From IMG/VR virus record IMGVR_UViG_3300036715_001368, positions 1 through 64,000 of that record: a DNA stretch of 64,000 nt, one strand, 5' to 3'. Below are positions 1 to 8,460 of the stretch, piece by piece. Position 1 is the first letter of the stretch, and the number at the start of each line of letters is the position of its first letter. The notes under the pieces are model-generated. The model had not been told where the DNA came from, made no database searches, and saw nothing but the letters and a program-made list of their open reading frames with translations. The DNA is from a virus. Made by a program: the position numbers and the translations under genes.

Positions 1-1
1 C

Positions 2-1348
2 ACGGCTTCGCGTTCGCGCCATGGCATCGAGATGGACATCGGCAAGGTGTACTCGGAGCTGATCACGCGCTTGAAGTCACGATTCGGTCGCGTCGGAAAG
101 TTACCAGGCCTGTTCCTCCTGGACAGCTCGAAGAAGGACCAGTCCGACTTCACCGAGACGCACATGATCGAGGTGAAGGACGATCCGTTCGTCTTCGTGC
201 GCGACTACGCCATGTGGGATGTACAGCCAGCCGACCGCTTCTCGAAGAAGAAGTTTCGCGTCTTCGTGGGTGACGAGAAGGTGAGCTCACGCATTCTGGG
301 TCCGGACGAGGATGTTCATCCGATTCCTGGAAGCGCGCAGCAGATCATCGAGGTCCCGGATAACTGGCGCCTCCAGTTCGAACGCAACCTGGATGCTGCC
401 ATTCGCAACGTGGCCGGTATCGCAACGATCTCCATCGATCGCCTCTTCAGCACCATGCAGAACATCCGCGATTCGATGGACCGTGCAAAGAAGCTGATGC
501 CGTCTCCATTCGCGGCCGATACCGTCGTGTTCGAGAACGATGTGGCTGTGGACTGGACAAAGATCTCGCACATCGTCGATGGCGCATGGGCCCTGAAATA
601 TGATCCGAGGGCCGAGCACGCAGTCCACTTCGACATCGCGTTCCGACGCGATCGGTTTGGTATGGCTTTCGGCTACCTGGCCGGCGTGAAGATGGTCGAA
701 CGAGTCATCGGCGGAGAGATCGTCCTTGAGCGAGCGCCGATCATCGTCATTCGGGCCGTCCTCGGCATCGAGGCGCCTCGCGACGGAGAAGTGAAGATCG
801 GCATCGGTAGAGCCGTGCTCTGGTCAGCCATGAAGCACGGGCTCCGAGTGCGCTGGGGATCGTGTGATCAGTATCAGTCTGTCGAAACGCTCCAGAAAAT
901 GGAGGCAAAGGGCATCGACACTGATCAGATCAGTGTCGAGGGCGAAGAGGCGTACTTGATGCTTCGCGACGCGTTCATGGAGGACAGGCTCTTGTGCGTC
1001 GACAACTCGGTCTTGTACGACGAGTTGAAGCACCTCGTGCACGACAAGGCAAGAGGCAAGGTCGATCACCCACCTGGCAAGTCCAAGGACATCGCAGACG
1101 GCATCTGCGGCGTCGTCTACAGGCTGACCAAGATGTTCTTGGCCGACGAAGCAAGACCGCTCATCGGAGATCCGACCATCGGTGTCAGCGAGCTGTACCA
1201 GGCAGAGGACGAGGACGAGGAGACATGGGTTCTGGATGGGACGGCGCGCCCACTGGAGCATGGAGAGCAGAAGGGCCGCCTTGTTGGAGGGTCTGCGGGG
1301 GCCACCGACGTGAATCCGAAGCGTCGCAAGAACTTCATATTGAGGTGA
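2..1348 (+). CDS. terL: Terminase large subunit, C-terminal part (5' end outside window)
   Basis: This is the DNA-packaging motor subunit; the part seen here carries the nuclease domain that cuts concatemeric DNA at the start and end of head filling. The frame is open to the left edge with no stop, so the N-terminal ATPase lies upstream. The ATG at 32 is an internal Met. Numbering from that Met, an acidic VHFDIAFRRDR block (D201), an SCDQYQS block (about 278-284) and KVDHPPGKSKDIAD (about 343-356, D353/D356) match the TerL RNase H-like nuclease, with candidate metal-binding Asp residues. The C-terminal tail of about 70 residues is acidic, then basic. The gene precedes the portal gene by two short genes, the usual T4-like order. 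The family assignment is secure; active-site residues are by analogy. Confidence 0.9.
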   Translation, partial: TASRSRHGIEMDIGKVYSELITRLKSRFGRVGKLPGLFLLDSSKKDQSDFTETHMIEVKDDPFVFVRDYAMWDVQPADRFSKKKFRVFVGDEKVSSRILGPDEDVHPIPGSAQQIIEVPDNWRLQFERNLDAAIRNVAGIATISIDRLFSTMQNIRDSMDRAKKLMPSPFAADTVVFENDVAVDWTKISHIVDGAWALKYDPRAEHAVHFDIAFRRDRFGMAFGYLAGVKMVERVIGGEIVLERAPIIVIRAVLGIEAPRDGEVKIGIGRAVLWSAMKHGLRVRWGSCDQYQSVETLQKMEAKGIDTDQISVEGEEAYLMLRDAFMEDRLLCVDNSVLYDELKHLVHDKARGKVDHPPGKSKDIADGICGVVYRLTKMFLADEARPLIGDPTIGVSELYQAEDEDEETWVLDGTARPLEHGEQKGRLVGGSAGATDVNPKRRKNFILR

Positions 1349-1351
1349 TCG

Positions 1352-1798
1352 ATGCTCCTGGTCCCCTCATGCTTCTGTGGTGGTGAGCTTGGCTCGATGG
1401 AGAAGAAAGCATCGCAGGCTTTCACGCGTATTCAGTTTCGAAGCCTTGGCTACACGGACAAGGACGCGCTCGCGCAAGCGATTGCGATAGATGACCGAAG
1501 AATCAGGCTCGTTTGTGAAAAGTGTGAGCAGAAGTACATCGTTGCCGGCGACAAGAAGACCTTCGTTGCCTGCTTGTGCGATGAGCCAATGACGTTCTTG
1601 GCAGAGAACAAGAACGTCCGATCCTGGCAGTGGCTCGAACAGAGGTGGTATTGCAAGGAATGTGACTACACGGCGACGATAGGTCGGCTTCTTGAGCGCG
1701 GCTCGATATTCGTGTGGCATGAAAAGGGTGGCGCGTTGCGGCGAAGAGCCATCTCGGCCCGATCGATCAAAGAAAGAGATGTAAGGAGGACGCGATGA
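1352..1798 (+). CDS. Hypothetical Cys-rich zinc-ribbon-like protein
   Basis: I do not recognise this 148-aa protein. It has four Cys clusters (CFCGG near residue 7, CEKCEQK near 56, CLC near 75, CKECD near 100), which suggests one or two structural zinc ribbons. The CEKCEQK block resembles the zinc-ribbon block of the C39-like gene at 28311. It starts 3 nt after the terminase stop; an in-frame ATG at 1397 is an alternative start. Its TGA overlaps the ATG of the next gene. The C-terminus is strongly basic. A role in packaging is possible from position only. Confidence 0.65.
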   Translation: MLLVPSCFCGGELGSMEKKASQAFTRIQFRSLGYTDKDALAQAIAIDDRRIRLVCEKCEQKYIVAGDKKTFVACLCDEPMTFLAENKNVRSWQWLEQRWYCKECDYTATIGRLLERGSIFVWHEKGGALRRRAISARSIKERDVRRTR

Positions 1799-2523
1799 AC
1801 CATCAGAGAATCCATTCGGCCAAAGCACTCGGTGCGTATCTGGAGTCCGTTCTCGACGGTCCGCTACCCGGTACCAAGGAAGACGACATCGAGCGAGCTG
1901 CCGGCGGTCCTGGTCAGAACCAGAAGAACACGACCGATGAAGAGATGGGCATGGGCGAGGGCGACCTCGACGAGCCGCAGGACGAGACAGACGACAACGA
2001 ACTGAAGCCGAAACAGGAGTCGACCATGAGTGGTGTGCGCGAGCTGACAGGCATGTTCGAGAGCGTGATGGGCGAGGCGGGAAAGAAGGGGTACAAGCAG
2101 GTCGAAATCGCAGACCTCAAGAAGCTCGTGCCGGAGGCAAAGCTCCTCAAGTGCAAGACCTCTCGCGAGGCGTATGAGATGCTGATCAATGCAGAGAAGA
2201 AGCTGGTCGACGACTGGTCGAAGCAGTATGCCGAGGTCGGCGAGGCAGACCACACGAAGATGATGGACTACGTGGACAATCTGTTCGCGAAGAACAACAA
2301 GGACAGCGGTGACAAGTACTGGGAGGGCCTGCGCAGCGGCAACCTGCTCAGAAGCTTCAGCATGAGCGATCGCGTTGGCGTCGACATGGCCATCAAGAAG
2401 CTTCGCATCTTCGCAGACGATCCGGTTGAAGCGCCAGAGTGGAAGGCGTTTCTGAAGTACGCGGAAGAAGAGGGCGTGTCCAAGCAAGCGATCTCGAAGC
2501 TGGTGGCCTGGGAGAAGTCGTAA
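1795..2523 (+). CDS. Hypothetical acidic/helical protein
   Basis: This is a 242-aa protein of unknown function. A strong ribosome site (AAGGAGG, 7 nt upstream) sets the ATG, which overlaps the previous stop. Residues 20-75 are acidic and low in complexity (E, D, Q, G). The remainder (about 80-242) looks alpha-helical with many charged residues and no recognisable catalytic motif. It sits between terminase and portal, so a head-assembly or packaging accessory role is plausible but not shown. Confidence 0.7.
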   Translation: MNHQRIHSAKALGAYLESVLDGPLPGTKEDDIERAAGGPGQNQKNTTDEEMGMGEGDLDEPQDETDDNELKPKQESTMSGVRELTGMFESVMGEAGKKGYKQVEIADLKKLVPEAKLLKCKTSREAYEMLINAEKKLVDDWSKQYAEVGEADHTKMMDYVDNLFAKNNKDSGDKYWEGLRSGNLLRSFSMSDRVGVDMAIKKLRIFADDPVEAPEWKAFLKYAEEEGVSKQAISKLVAWEKS

Positions 2524-2555
2524 CCAGGCTTGAAGTAACCGCTTCCGAAGTAAGG

Positions 2556-2561
2556 TAGGCT
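2556..2561 (+). promoter_or_regulatory. Possible -10 hexamer TAGGCT, leaderless arrangement
   Basis: TAGGCT is followed by exactly 6 nt and then the ATG at 2568, which would make a leaderless transcript. The same geometry recurs at 11285 and 52191. No convincing -35 is present, so this is weak. Confidence 0.2.
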
Positions 2562-2567
2562 CCAGAA

Positions 2568-2633
2568 ATGGCCATCGGTCGACCTCCCGTTCATGGACGG
2601 AGCAAAACTCCGGAACATATTGCATAGGTTGCG
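2568..2633 (+). pseudogene. N-terminal remnant of homing-endonuclease gene, amber at 2625
   Basis: An ATG at 2568 opens a 19-codon frame (MAIGRPPVHGRSKTPEHIA) that ends at TAG 2625-2627. It is in the same frame as the 129-aa ORF beginning at 2634. In this phage endonuclease family the conserved MKQRCYN block is normally preceded by about 20 residues of this type and an aromatic, usually Trp, at the position of the stop. One TGG-to-TAG change would explain the break. TAG is a normal stop elsewhere in the window (for example 4892-4894). Confidence 0.6.
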
Positions 2634-3023
2634 ATGAAGCAGCGCTGTTACAACGTCAACCATGCTGACTATGCCAGGTATGTCGGTCGCGGAATCAGGG
2701 TCCATGCACGCTGGCTCGAAAGTTTCGAGGCGTTCCTCGAAGACATGGTGGCGAGACCAAGTCGAAGGCACTACTTGGATCGAAAGAAGAATGACGAGAA
2801 CTACTCTCCAGAGAATTGTCGATGGGCGACGTCCATCGAACAGAACAACAACACCAGACTCAATCGTTCGCTGACGTTCAATGGTGTGATGCGCACTCTT
2901 GCTGAATGGGCTCGGGAGTTGGGCATTCCGTGGAACACGATTCGAAATCGCGTGCGAAGAAATTGGAGCACCGAGCGCGTGCTTACAACTCCGAAGGGTA
3001 GGTACTCGTGGCAGAACGGCTGA
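2634..3023 (+). CDS. HNH/AP2-type homing endonuclease-like protein (N-terminally truncated)
   Basis: This 129-aa ORF carries MKQRCYNxNH, YxxRGIxVxxRW, DRKKNDENY and NCRWATxxEQNNN, the signature order of a mobile phage family usually annotated as HNH endonuclease. A C-terminal helix-turn-helix-like segment (about 88-120) would bind DNA. Such genes are free-standing selfish elements that spread by cutting alleles lacking them. No good ribosome site precedes 2634, and the original start appears to be the ATG at 2568, cut off by an amber codon, so the gene may be inactive or restart internally. Its 3' end overlaps the portal start by 16 nt. The domain call is fairly sure; activity is doubtful. 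Confidence 0.7.
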   Translation: MKQRCYNVNHADYARYVGRGIRVHARWLESFEAFLEDMVARPSRRHYLDRKKNDENYSPENCRWATSIEQNNNTRLNRSLTFNGVMRTLAEWARELGIPWNTIRNRVRRNWSTERVLTTPKGRYSWQNG

Positions 3024-4894
3024 GTCAGAAGGCGCTGGGATGGATTCGAAAGTCGTTCCAGCGCGAGCAGGAGGTCCGCCGCGAACTGGGCCCGCGGCGC
3101 CCTTACTTCGATCCATCAGGGCGCGACTTCAACCTGATGTCGATGTACGGGTACGACGTCGTCGGCGACTACCTGAAGCTCGACCACGATCTGTTCACGC
3201 GCTTCTACGACTACGAGGAGATGGACGACTACCCGGACCTCGCCGCCGCCCTCGACATCTACGCGGACGACTCCACGTGCATGGACGCGGAGAAGAAGAA
3301 GTCCATCTGGATCGAAGGCGATGACGCTGACGTTGTCGATGGCCTCAACTCGATGCTGGGGCGCACCCGAGCAGAAGAGCAGGTCTGGGAGCAGGCCCGG
3401 AGTCTCTGCAAGTACGGGAACAACTACGAGGAGATGCTCGTCAACGATCAGGGCGTGCAGGCGCTTGCGTTCATGCCGCCGGCCACCGTTCGTCGTATTG
3501 ATGGGATCAAGGGCGAGAACCTTGGATTCGTGCAGTCGTTCTCGGGAGACTTTACGGTCGATCCGACTCAGTTCGGCGATCTGCTGAACTCCCCAGACAT
3601 GCAATCAGGTGGTGAGTCCGCGATCGCGCTCGAGGGCTGGCGTATCTCGCACATGCGCATCAGGAGCAAGTACCGAGCTGCGATGTATGGACACTCGGTC
3701 CTAGATCCGGCCAGATGGATCTGGAAGCGACTCATGCTGCTCGAGGACGCGGTTCTGATCTACAAGCTGACTCGCTCCCCAAGCCGATACGCGTTCTACA
3801 TCGACACCGGACGCCTTCAGGGAGACGAAGCGCTCGCGTACACAAATCGCGTGGCGCAGATGTACAAGAAGAAGAAGTTCGTGAACCCGAAGACGGGGCA
3901 GCTCGATCTTCAGTTCAACCCACTTGGCTACGACGAGGACTTCTTCCTGCCAGTCGGAACGGACGGCCGCGGTTCGAAGATCGAAGTGTTGTCGGGTCCG
4001 ACATTCCAGTCGATGGAAGACGTCGAGTACTTCTTGAAGAAGCTCTTCGCAGCGATCAAGATCCCGCGTGCGTACCTCGGATTCAGCGAGGACATCGCAG
4101 CGAAGGCGACCCTGTCTCAGCAGGACGTTCGTTTTGCGCGCACCGTTCTTCGCATCCAGAGGGAGATCAGAAACGGTTGGAGGAAGATCGCGGAAGTCGA
4201 TCTGGCTGCACGCAACATCGATCCGCAGCACGCGAAGTTCGACGTCATGATGAGCGTTCCGAGCTCGCTCTTTGAGATGGGCCAGATGGAGGTCCGCAAC
4301 TCGCGAGCTGCACTCGCATCGGCCATGGAGCGAAACGTCTCCCAGTACTGGATCCTCCAGAACGTCTACGGGATGAGCGACGACGAGATCAAGGTCATCA
4401 TCAAGCAGCGCCGTCAGGAGAAGCTCGAAGATGCGAAATGGGACGCCGAAGTCCAGCGCGCCATGCAGCTCGGCATGGAAGGTCAGCCAATCCTTGCGGT
4501 AAGCAAAGAGGGTGAGCCTGTTCCGAACATCCCGCTGCCGTCTGCGCAGGCGGACATGGCCTCCGCGGATTCGAGAGAAACCCAGATCGGTGGCGGCTCT
4601 GCACCGAAGCAGCTGATGCCGCATGGGTTCGCTTCGGAGTCGCGTCGTCAGCGCACGGTGACGATCCATCCGCTTGCCCGATCCAACCTGAGCATGCTTC
4701 CCCGCCGTGGCAACGGTGTGATCACAGAGCGCGAGCTGATGTCGGGTCGGCCCGGGGATGAGCGCGACGCGCGAGCCGAGCTGGAGCGCGTCATGAGTCG
4801 GAATCCGACCCTCGTGGCATCGATCGAAGAGTCACGAAAACTGCTGAAAGAGCTGGCCGCAAGCCAGCGCTACCAGCGACACGACCGCAGGTAG
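3008..4894 (+). CDS. Portal vertex protein
   Basis: This 628-aa protein matches the T4 gp20 type of portal, the dodecameric ring at one capsid vertex through which DNA enters and to which the tail attaches. The block YEEMDDYPDLAAALDIYADD (about 75-94) is the family hallmark, followed by a long portal body with helical stem and wing regions and an Arg-rich C-terminus. It is longer than T4 gp20 (about 524 aa), mostly through C-terminal residues 510-628, which look flexible. The start is GTG at 3008, inside the end of the endonuclease ORF. It lies just downstream of terminase and upstream of the prohead protease, as expected. Confidence 0.92.
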   Translation: MAERLSQKALGWIRKSFQREQEVRRELGPRRPYFDPSGRDFNLMSMYGYDVVGDYLKLDHDLFTRFYDYEEMDDYPDLAAALDIYADDSTCMDAEKKKSIWIEGDDADVVDGLNSMLGRTRAEEQVWEQARSLCKYGNNYEEMLVNDQGVQALAFMPPATVRRIDGIKGENLGFVQSFSGDFTVDPTQFGDLLNSPDMQSGGESAIALEGWRISHMRIRSKYRAAMYGHSVLDPARWIWKRLMLLEDAVLIYKLTRSPSRYAFYIDTGRLQGDEALAYTNRVAQMYKKKKFVNPKTGQLDLQFNPLGYDEDFFLPVGTDGRGSKIEVLSGPTFQSMEDVEYFLKKLFAAIKIPRAYLGFSEDIAAKATLSQQDVRFARTVLRIQREIRNGWRKIAEVDLAARNIDPQHAKFDVMMSVPSSLFEMGQMEVRNSRAALASAMERNVSQYWILQNVYGMSDDEIKVIIKQRRQEKLEDAKWDAEVQRAMQLGMEGQPILAVSKEGEPVPNIPLPSAQADMASADSRETQIGGGSAPKQLMPHGFASESRRQRTVTIHPLARSNLSMLPRRGNGVITERELMSGRPGDERDARAELERVMSRNPTLVASIEESRKLLKELAASQRYQRHDRR

Positions 4895-5054
4895 CCGTTC
4901 GCTCAAGGTAGTGTGGTTCAGAAGCCGTACTGTGCATCCGTCGTGTGCACGCGGTTTCTGTAAGATCGCGTCTTCTTGACTATCGAGCCAGGTTACGAAT
5001 ACTCGTTTCTGACGATGCTTGGTCACAACCGACTAAGCCACATCGGAGGATTCG

Positions 5055-6620
5055 ATGAACGCTAACGGTCGGAACATGACCTCTCTCGCTGAAGACTTCC
5101 GCCAGCTCGGCATGGACCCGACAGGCAAACCGCTCAACCAGCTCCGTGAGGATGTTCAGACCTCTGGTCACGGGACGAGCTACCCGTCCCCCGGCCAGGT
5201 CATCAAGCCCGGCGTCCGCAACCCGGACGATTCGAAGGGCGAGACGGACCCGAATCACGCCGAGGCATTCGCGACCCTGGAGCGCCGTCTCCGTCGTTCG
5301 ACCCTTCGTCGCGAGGGTGCGGATGCGGACATGGAGCTGAAGCCGGAGGATGATGCGGATGGCGATCCGGAGAACGAGGGGGACGAGGAGATGCCCAAGG
5401 CAGAGTCTCGCCGCCGCGCTCGCCGCGTGCGTGCCGAGGGAGCATTCCCGGGCGCCGCACCGCCGTTCGAGGATGACATGGATCAGGAAGAGGGCGACGA
5501 AGAAGAGCCCGAGGATGAGGACGACGATGAGATGGAGGGTGATGAGCCCGAAGTCGAGGGCCGTCATGCCGAAGGCGACGAAGAGGAGCCTAAGGACGAA
5601 GACGACGAAGAGGAGCCCAAGGGCGAAGACGACATGCCGCCCGAGAAGGTGGACGTCGGCGAAGTCCGCATCGTGATGCCGAAGGGCAAGAAGATCGCCG
5701 AGTGCCGTCGCGCAGCGTACCGCGGTGCGAAGTCGATCTCGGAGAGCCTGAAGCGTGATCGCCTGGTCCAGGCATCCCGCCGGCGCATCGGCAAGATCGT
5801 CGAGTCGGTCTTCGGCGTCAGCCGCAAGAACACGAAAGACGCGCGCCTTGCCGAGATCCGCGCCCTCACGGAGGCGATCAAGGCACCGACCACCCGCTTC
5901 GACGACTTCGTCGATCGGTTCAACGCGATGGCCAACCTCGACGAAGCCCTCGTTGTGAAGTTCGCCGAGCTCCACGGTGAGCTGGAGATGCCGCGCCGCT
6001 GGCCGGTGTCCTTCAAGACGCTTGCCGAGGCGAGCCTGTCTCGTGCCGCTGACTCTGCGCACACGCTACGCGAGATGAGCCGCATCCGTTCGAAGCGCCT
6101 CACCCGCGCCGAGTCGAACCTGCTCGAGGAGCGCCTCGTCAAGTTCGGCAAGGAGCAGCGTGTCGCCTTCGGGGCGCTTACCGCTTCGCTTGCCAGCGCT
6201 CGCATGCTGGAGAGCGTCGATGATCTTCCTGGCGTCGAGCATGAAGACGATGACGAGGACCAGGAGGAGTCGGCCGATGCCGCCGGCAAGAACATCGGCA
6301 CCATGGGCGACGTTCCCGAGGATGACGATGAAATCCATGCCGAGAGCGCCTCCGATGACGGCAAGCCGTACGCAGAGATGGACGGCGACGAGATCCAGAA
6401 GGAGATGACCGCGCTCTCCAAGAAGATGGAGGCGGCCAAGGCTCGCATGAAGGAGTGCGGTCCCGGCATGAAGGAAGACGGTCGCATGCCGACCGACGAC
6501 CATCTCCATGACGAGGCGAGCCGTCGTAACCGATACGAGGACACCGAGGAGCCGATCAATCCGGAGCTGCCGTATGGCGAGAGCCGCCTGCGCCCTCGCA
6601 CGACCCCTCGGCGTCGCTGA
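5055..6620 (+). CDS. Acidic head-region protein, possible prohead core component
   Basis: This 521-aa protein sits where T4 places small core genes (gp67/gp68), between portal and protease. Its start has a clear ribosome site (GGAGG, 6 nt upstream). Residues 95-200 are extremely rich in Asp and Glu, with short repeats of the type EEPKDEDDEEEP. A basic helical segment (about 210-400) follows, then a second acidic stretch (about 410-450). Highly charged, low-complexity proteins here often act as internal scaffold or are ejected with DNA, but that is inference. A perfect 10-bp hairpin follows the gene. Confidence 0.7.
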   Translation: MNANGRNMTSLAEDFRQLGMDPTGKPLNQLREDVQTSGHGTSYPSPGQVIKPGVRNPDDSKGETDPNHAEAFATLERRLRRSTLRREGADADMELKPEDDADGDPENEGDEEMPKAESRRRARRVRAEGAFPGAAPPFEDDMDQEEGDEEEPEDEDDDEMEGDEPEVEGRHAEGDEEEPKDEDDEEEPKGEDDMPPEKVDVGEVRIVMPKGKKIAECRRAAYRGAKSISESLKRDRLVQASRRRIGKIVESVFGVSRKNTKDARLAEIRALTEAIKAPTTRFDDFVDRFNAMANLDEALVVKFAELHGELEMPRRWPVSFKTLAEASLSRAADSAHTLREMSRIRSKRLTRAESNLLEERLVKFGKEQRVAFGALTASLASARMLESVDDLPGVEHEDDDEDQEESADAAGKNIGTMGDVPEDDDEIHAESASDDGKPYAEMDGDEIQKEMTALSKKMEAAKARMKECGPGMKEDGRMPTDDHLHDEASRRNRYEDTEEPINPELPYGESRLRPRTTPRRR

Positions 6621-6670
6621 AACGCGAGGCGTTCGAAGACCCGGCACTTGATCGGATCGAACGCAGCGCA

Positions 6671-6700
6671 GCTCGGAGGGCCCGAAACTCCCCTCCGAGC
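6671..6700 (+). terminator. Strong hairpin after the acidic head gene
   Basis: GCTCGGAGGG and CCCTCCGAGC form a perfect 10-bp stem around a 10-nt loop in the 127-bp gap before the protease gene. There is no U-tract, so it may be a weak terminator, an RNA-stability element or a processing site. Confidence 0.5.
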
Positions 6701-6747
6701 CCGATGGGGCGACTCAAGAAAAAGCGGCCTGTTCCACCTACTCCGAA

Positions 6748-8397
6748 ATGACCATGACCAAGAACATCACCGAGAATCGTCGTGATCGTCAGGGAGCACT
6801 CCTGATGGATGCGTTCGAGTTCCGTCAGATCGGCCCTCTCACCGAGAGCACCGATTCGGCAGGGCAGCGGAAGGTTACTGGCAAGGGCACCTTCGGAATG
6901 GTGGACGTTCCCACCGCCAACGGACGCCTCTATCGGCGGACGTTGATGGATCGGGAGATCAACCGGCTTCGAGAACAGATCTCGGCTCGCAAGGTATACG
7001 GCGAGCTCGATCATCCCGCAGACGGAAAGACCCTCATGCAGAGGGTCAGCCACCTGATCACGTCTCTGGAGATTCGTCCGGACGGCGTCATCTACGGCGA
7101 GATGGAAGTCATCCCGGGTACGCAGCAGGGCCAGAACCTGCTTGCCATCCTGGAGGCGAAGGGTGCAGTGGGCGTGTCGTCGCGAGGCTTTGGCACAACG
7201 ACCAAGGATGCGAACGGCAACGACGTCGTCAACGACGACTACACGCTCATGACGTTCGATGCGGTCGGTGATCCGGCAGCGGCGAGCGCCTATCCAGAGT
7301 TCAAAGGTGTTGGTGGCGCGTCGTCATACGGCGAGAGCAAGGAGTTCGATCAGATGGACATGCAGGAGCTGAAGCAGAAGCACCCCGCTCTCTACGAGAG
7401 CATCAAGAAGGAGGCGATCTCCGCTTCTGCCACCGCGATCGCGGAGGCTCGCAAGGACGAGCGCGCGAAGGTGGAGAAGGAGGCTCAGGAGGAGATCAAG
7501 AAGATCGCCCCCTCGATGGTGTCCGAGGCTCGCAAGAAGATCGAAGCCCAGTTCAAGAGCGACCCGAAGCTCGCTGGTGCACTCGGTCTGGTCGAGGCGC
7601 TGAAGCCCATCATGGCCCCCTTCGTCGTCGGCGGGGACGCCGCGAAGGCGCTTGCGGAGAAGGACGAAGAGATCGTCGAACTCCAGGCTCGCCTTCAGGA
7701 GTCGAACGAGAAGATCGTCAACCTGACCGAGGAGCGCGACATGGCGGTGAAGATCGGCAAGCGCTCCGTTCTGCACCTCCACATGGAGAAGCGCCTCGGT
7801 GACTCGGGACAGGGTGCACATCCCTGCGCGGTTCAGCTCCGGTCGATGATCGGTCGGATCGACGAGTCGACCACGCTCGAAGGTCTTGATCGCAAGATGG
7901 AGACGGTCGCCGGTTCGCTTCTCGAAGAGCGGGTTGCGCAGCGTGCGCAGAACCAGGAGATCGTCCGTCTTCGCGAGAAGCTCGAAGAGAAGAACCGCAC
8001 GGTCGTCGAATCCCAGGAGCTCGCTCTTCAGATGGCGCTCTCCGGCTACATCGCCAAGAAGTGTGCGCGGCATCCGGCTTCGTCAATGCTCGAAGAGGCG
8101 ATCGCGGGTCGTAATCCGCGCTCGAAGGTCGATATCGACACGCTCTTCGACGAGCTGAAGGAGTCGTTCCGCGGAAGCGAGACGCTTCGGAACGTCCAGG
8201 CTGGCGTGAGCCGAGAGGTTCCTCAGCGGCGCTCGATGGGACCGTCTGGCGTCAACAACGGAGGCAACCGTCTCCTGAGCGAGGGTCGTCGCGGCCCGGC
8301 GCCCAAGGGCAAGAACACGCAACCGAAGCAGCAGATCTTCGGCGTGCAGCTCGAAGAGATCCAGAAGCTGGCCGGCGTCACCGGCCTCAACGGGTAA
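6748..8397 (+). CDS. Prohead protease fused to scaffold-like coiled coil
   Basis: The N-terminal part of this 549-aa protein is a T4 gp21-like (U9/S77-type) serine protease that matures the capsid. GELDHP gives the catalytic His (H89) and VSSRGFG the nucleophile (S144 or S145), followed by the FDAVGDPAA strand. From about residue 200 to 430 the sequence is Glu/Lys/Arg/Ala-rich and predicted coiled coil, like the T4 gp22 scaffold, which is a separate gene in T4. The fusion would deliver protease and scaffold in one chain, cut after assembly. The ATG at 6748 lacks a good ribosome site; ATG 6805 (residue 20) with GGGAG upstream is a credible alternative. The major capsid gene follows. Confidence 0.88.
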   Translation: MTMTKNITENRRDRQGALLMDAFEFRQIGPLTESTDSAGQRKVTGKGTFGMVDVPTANGRLYRRTLMDREINRLREQISARKVYGELDHPADGKTLMQRVSHLITSLEIRPDGVIYGEMEVIPGTQQGQNLLAILEAKGAVGVSSRGFGTTTKDANGNDVVNDDYTLMTFDAVGDPAAASAYPEFKGVGGASSYGESKEFDQMDMQELKQKHPALYESIKKEAISASATAIAEARKDERAKVEKEAQEEIKKIAPSMVSEARKKIEAQFKSDPKLAGALGLVEALKPIMAPFVVGGDAAKALAEKDEEIVELQARLQESNEKIVNLTEERDMAVKIGKRSVLHLHMEKRLGDSGQGAHPCAVQLRSMIGRIDESTTLEGLDRKMETVAGSLLEERVAQRAQNQEIVRLREKLEEKNRTVVESQELALQMALSGYIAKKCARHPASSMLEEAIAGRNPRSKVDIDTLFDELKESFRGSETLRNVQAGVSREVPQRRSMGPSGVNNGGNRLLSEGRRGPAPKGKNTQPKQQIFGVQLEEIQKLAGVTGLNG

Positions 8398-8460
8398 CGC
8401 GCGAAGGTCGAACGTTACCGCAACAGGCCGAAGAGAATAGTCAGCAGGAGGTAAGTCAAG

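Noticed and set aside
2625-2627. Phage-wide recoding of TAG to an amino acid
   Set aside because: Many confident genes here end in TAG (for example 4892-4894, 34230-34232, 40643-40645, 42823-42825) with the next gene starting immediately after, so TAG acts as a stop.
4976-5004. Promoter TTGACT in the gap before the 5055 gene
   Set aside because: No acceptable -10 hexamer at 16-18 nt; left unannotated.
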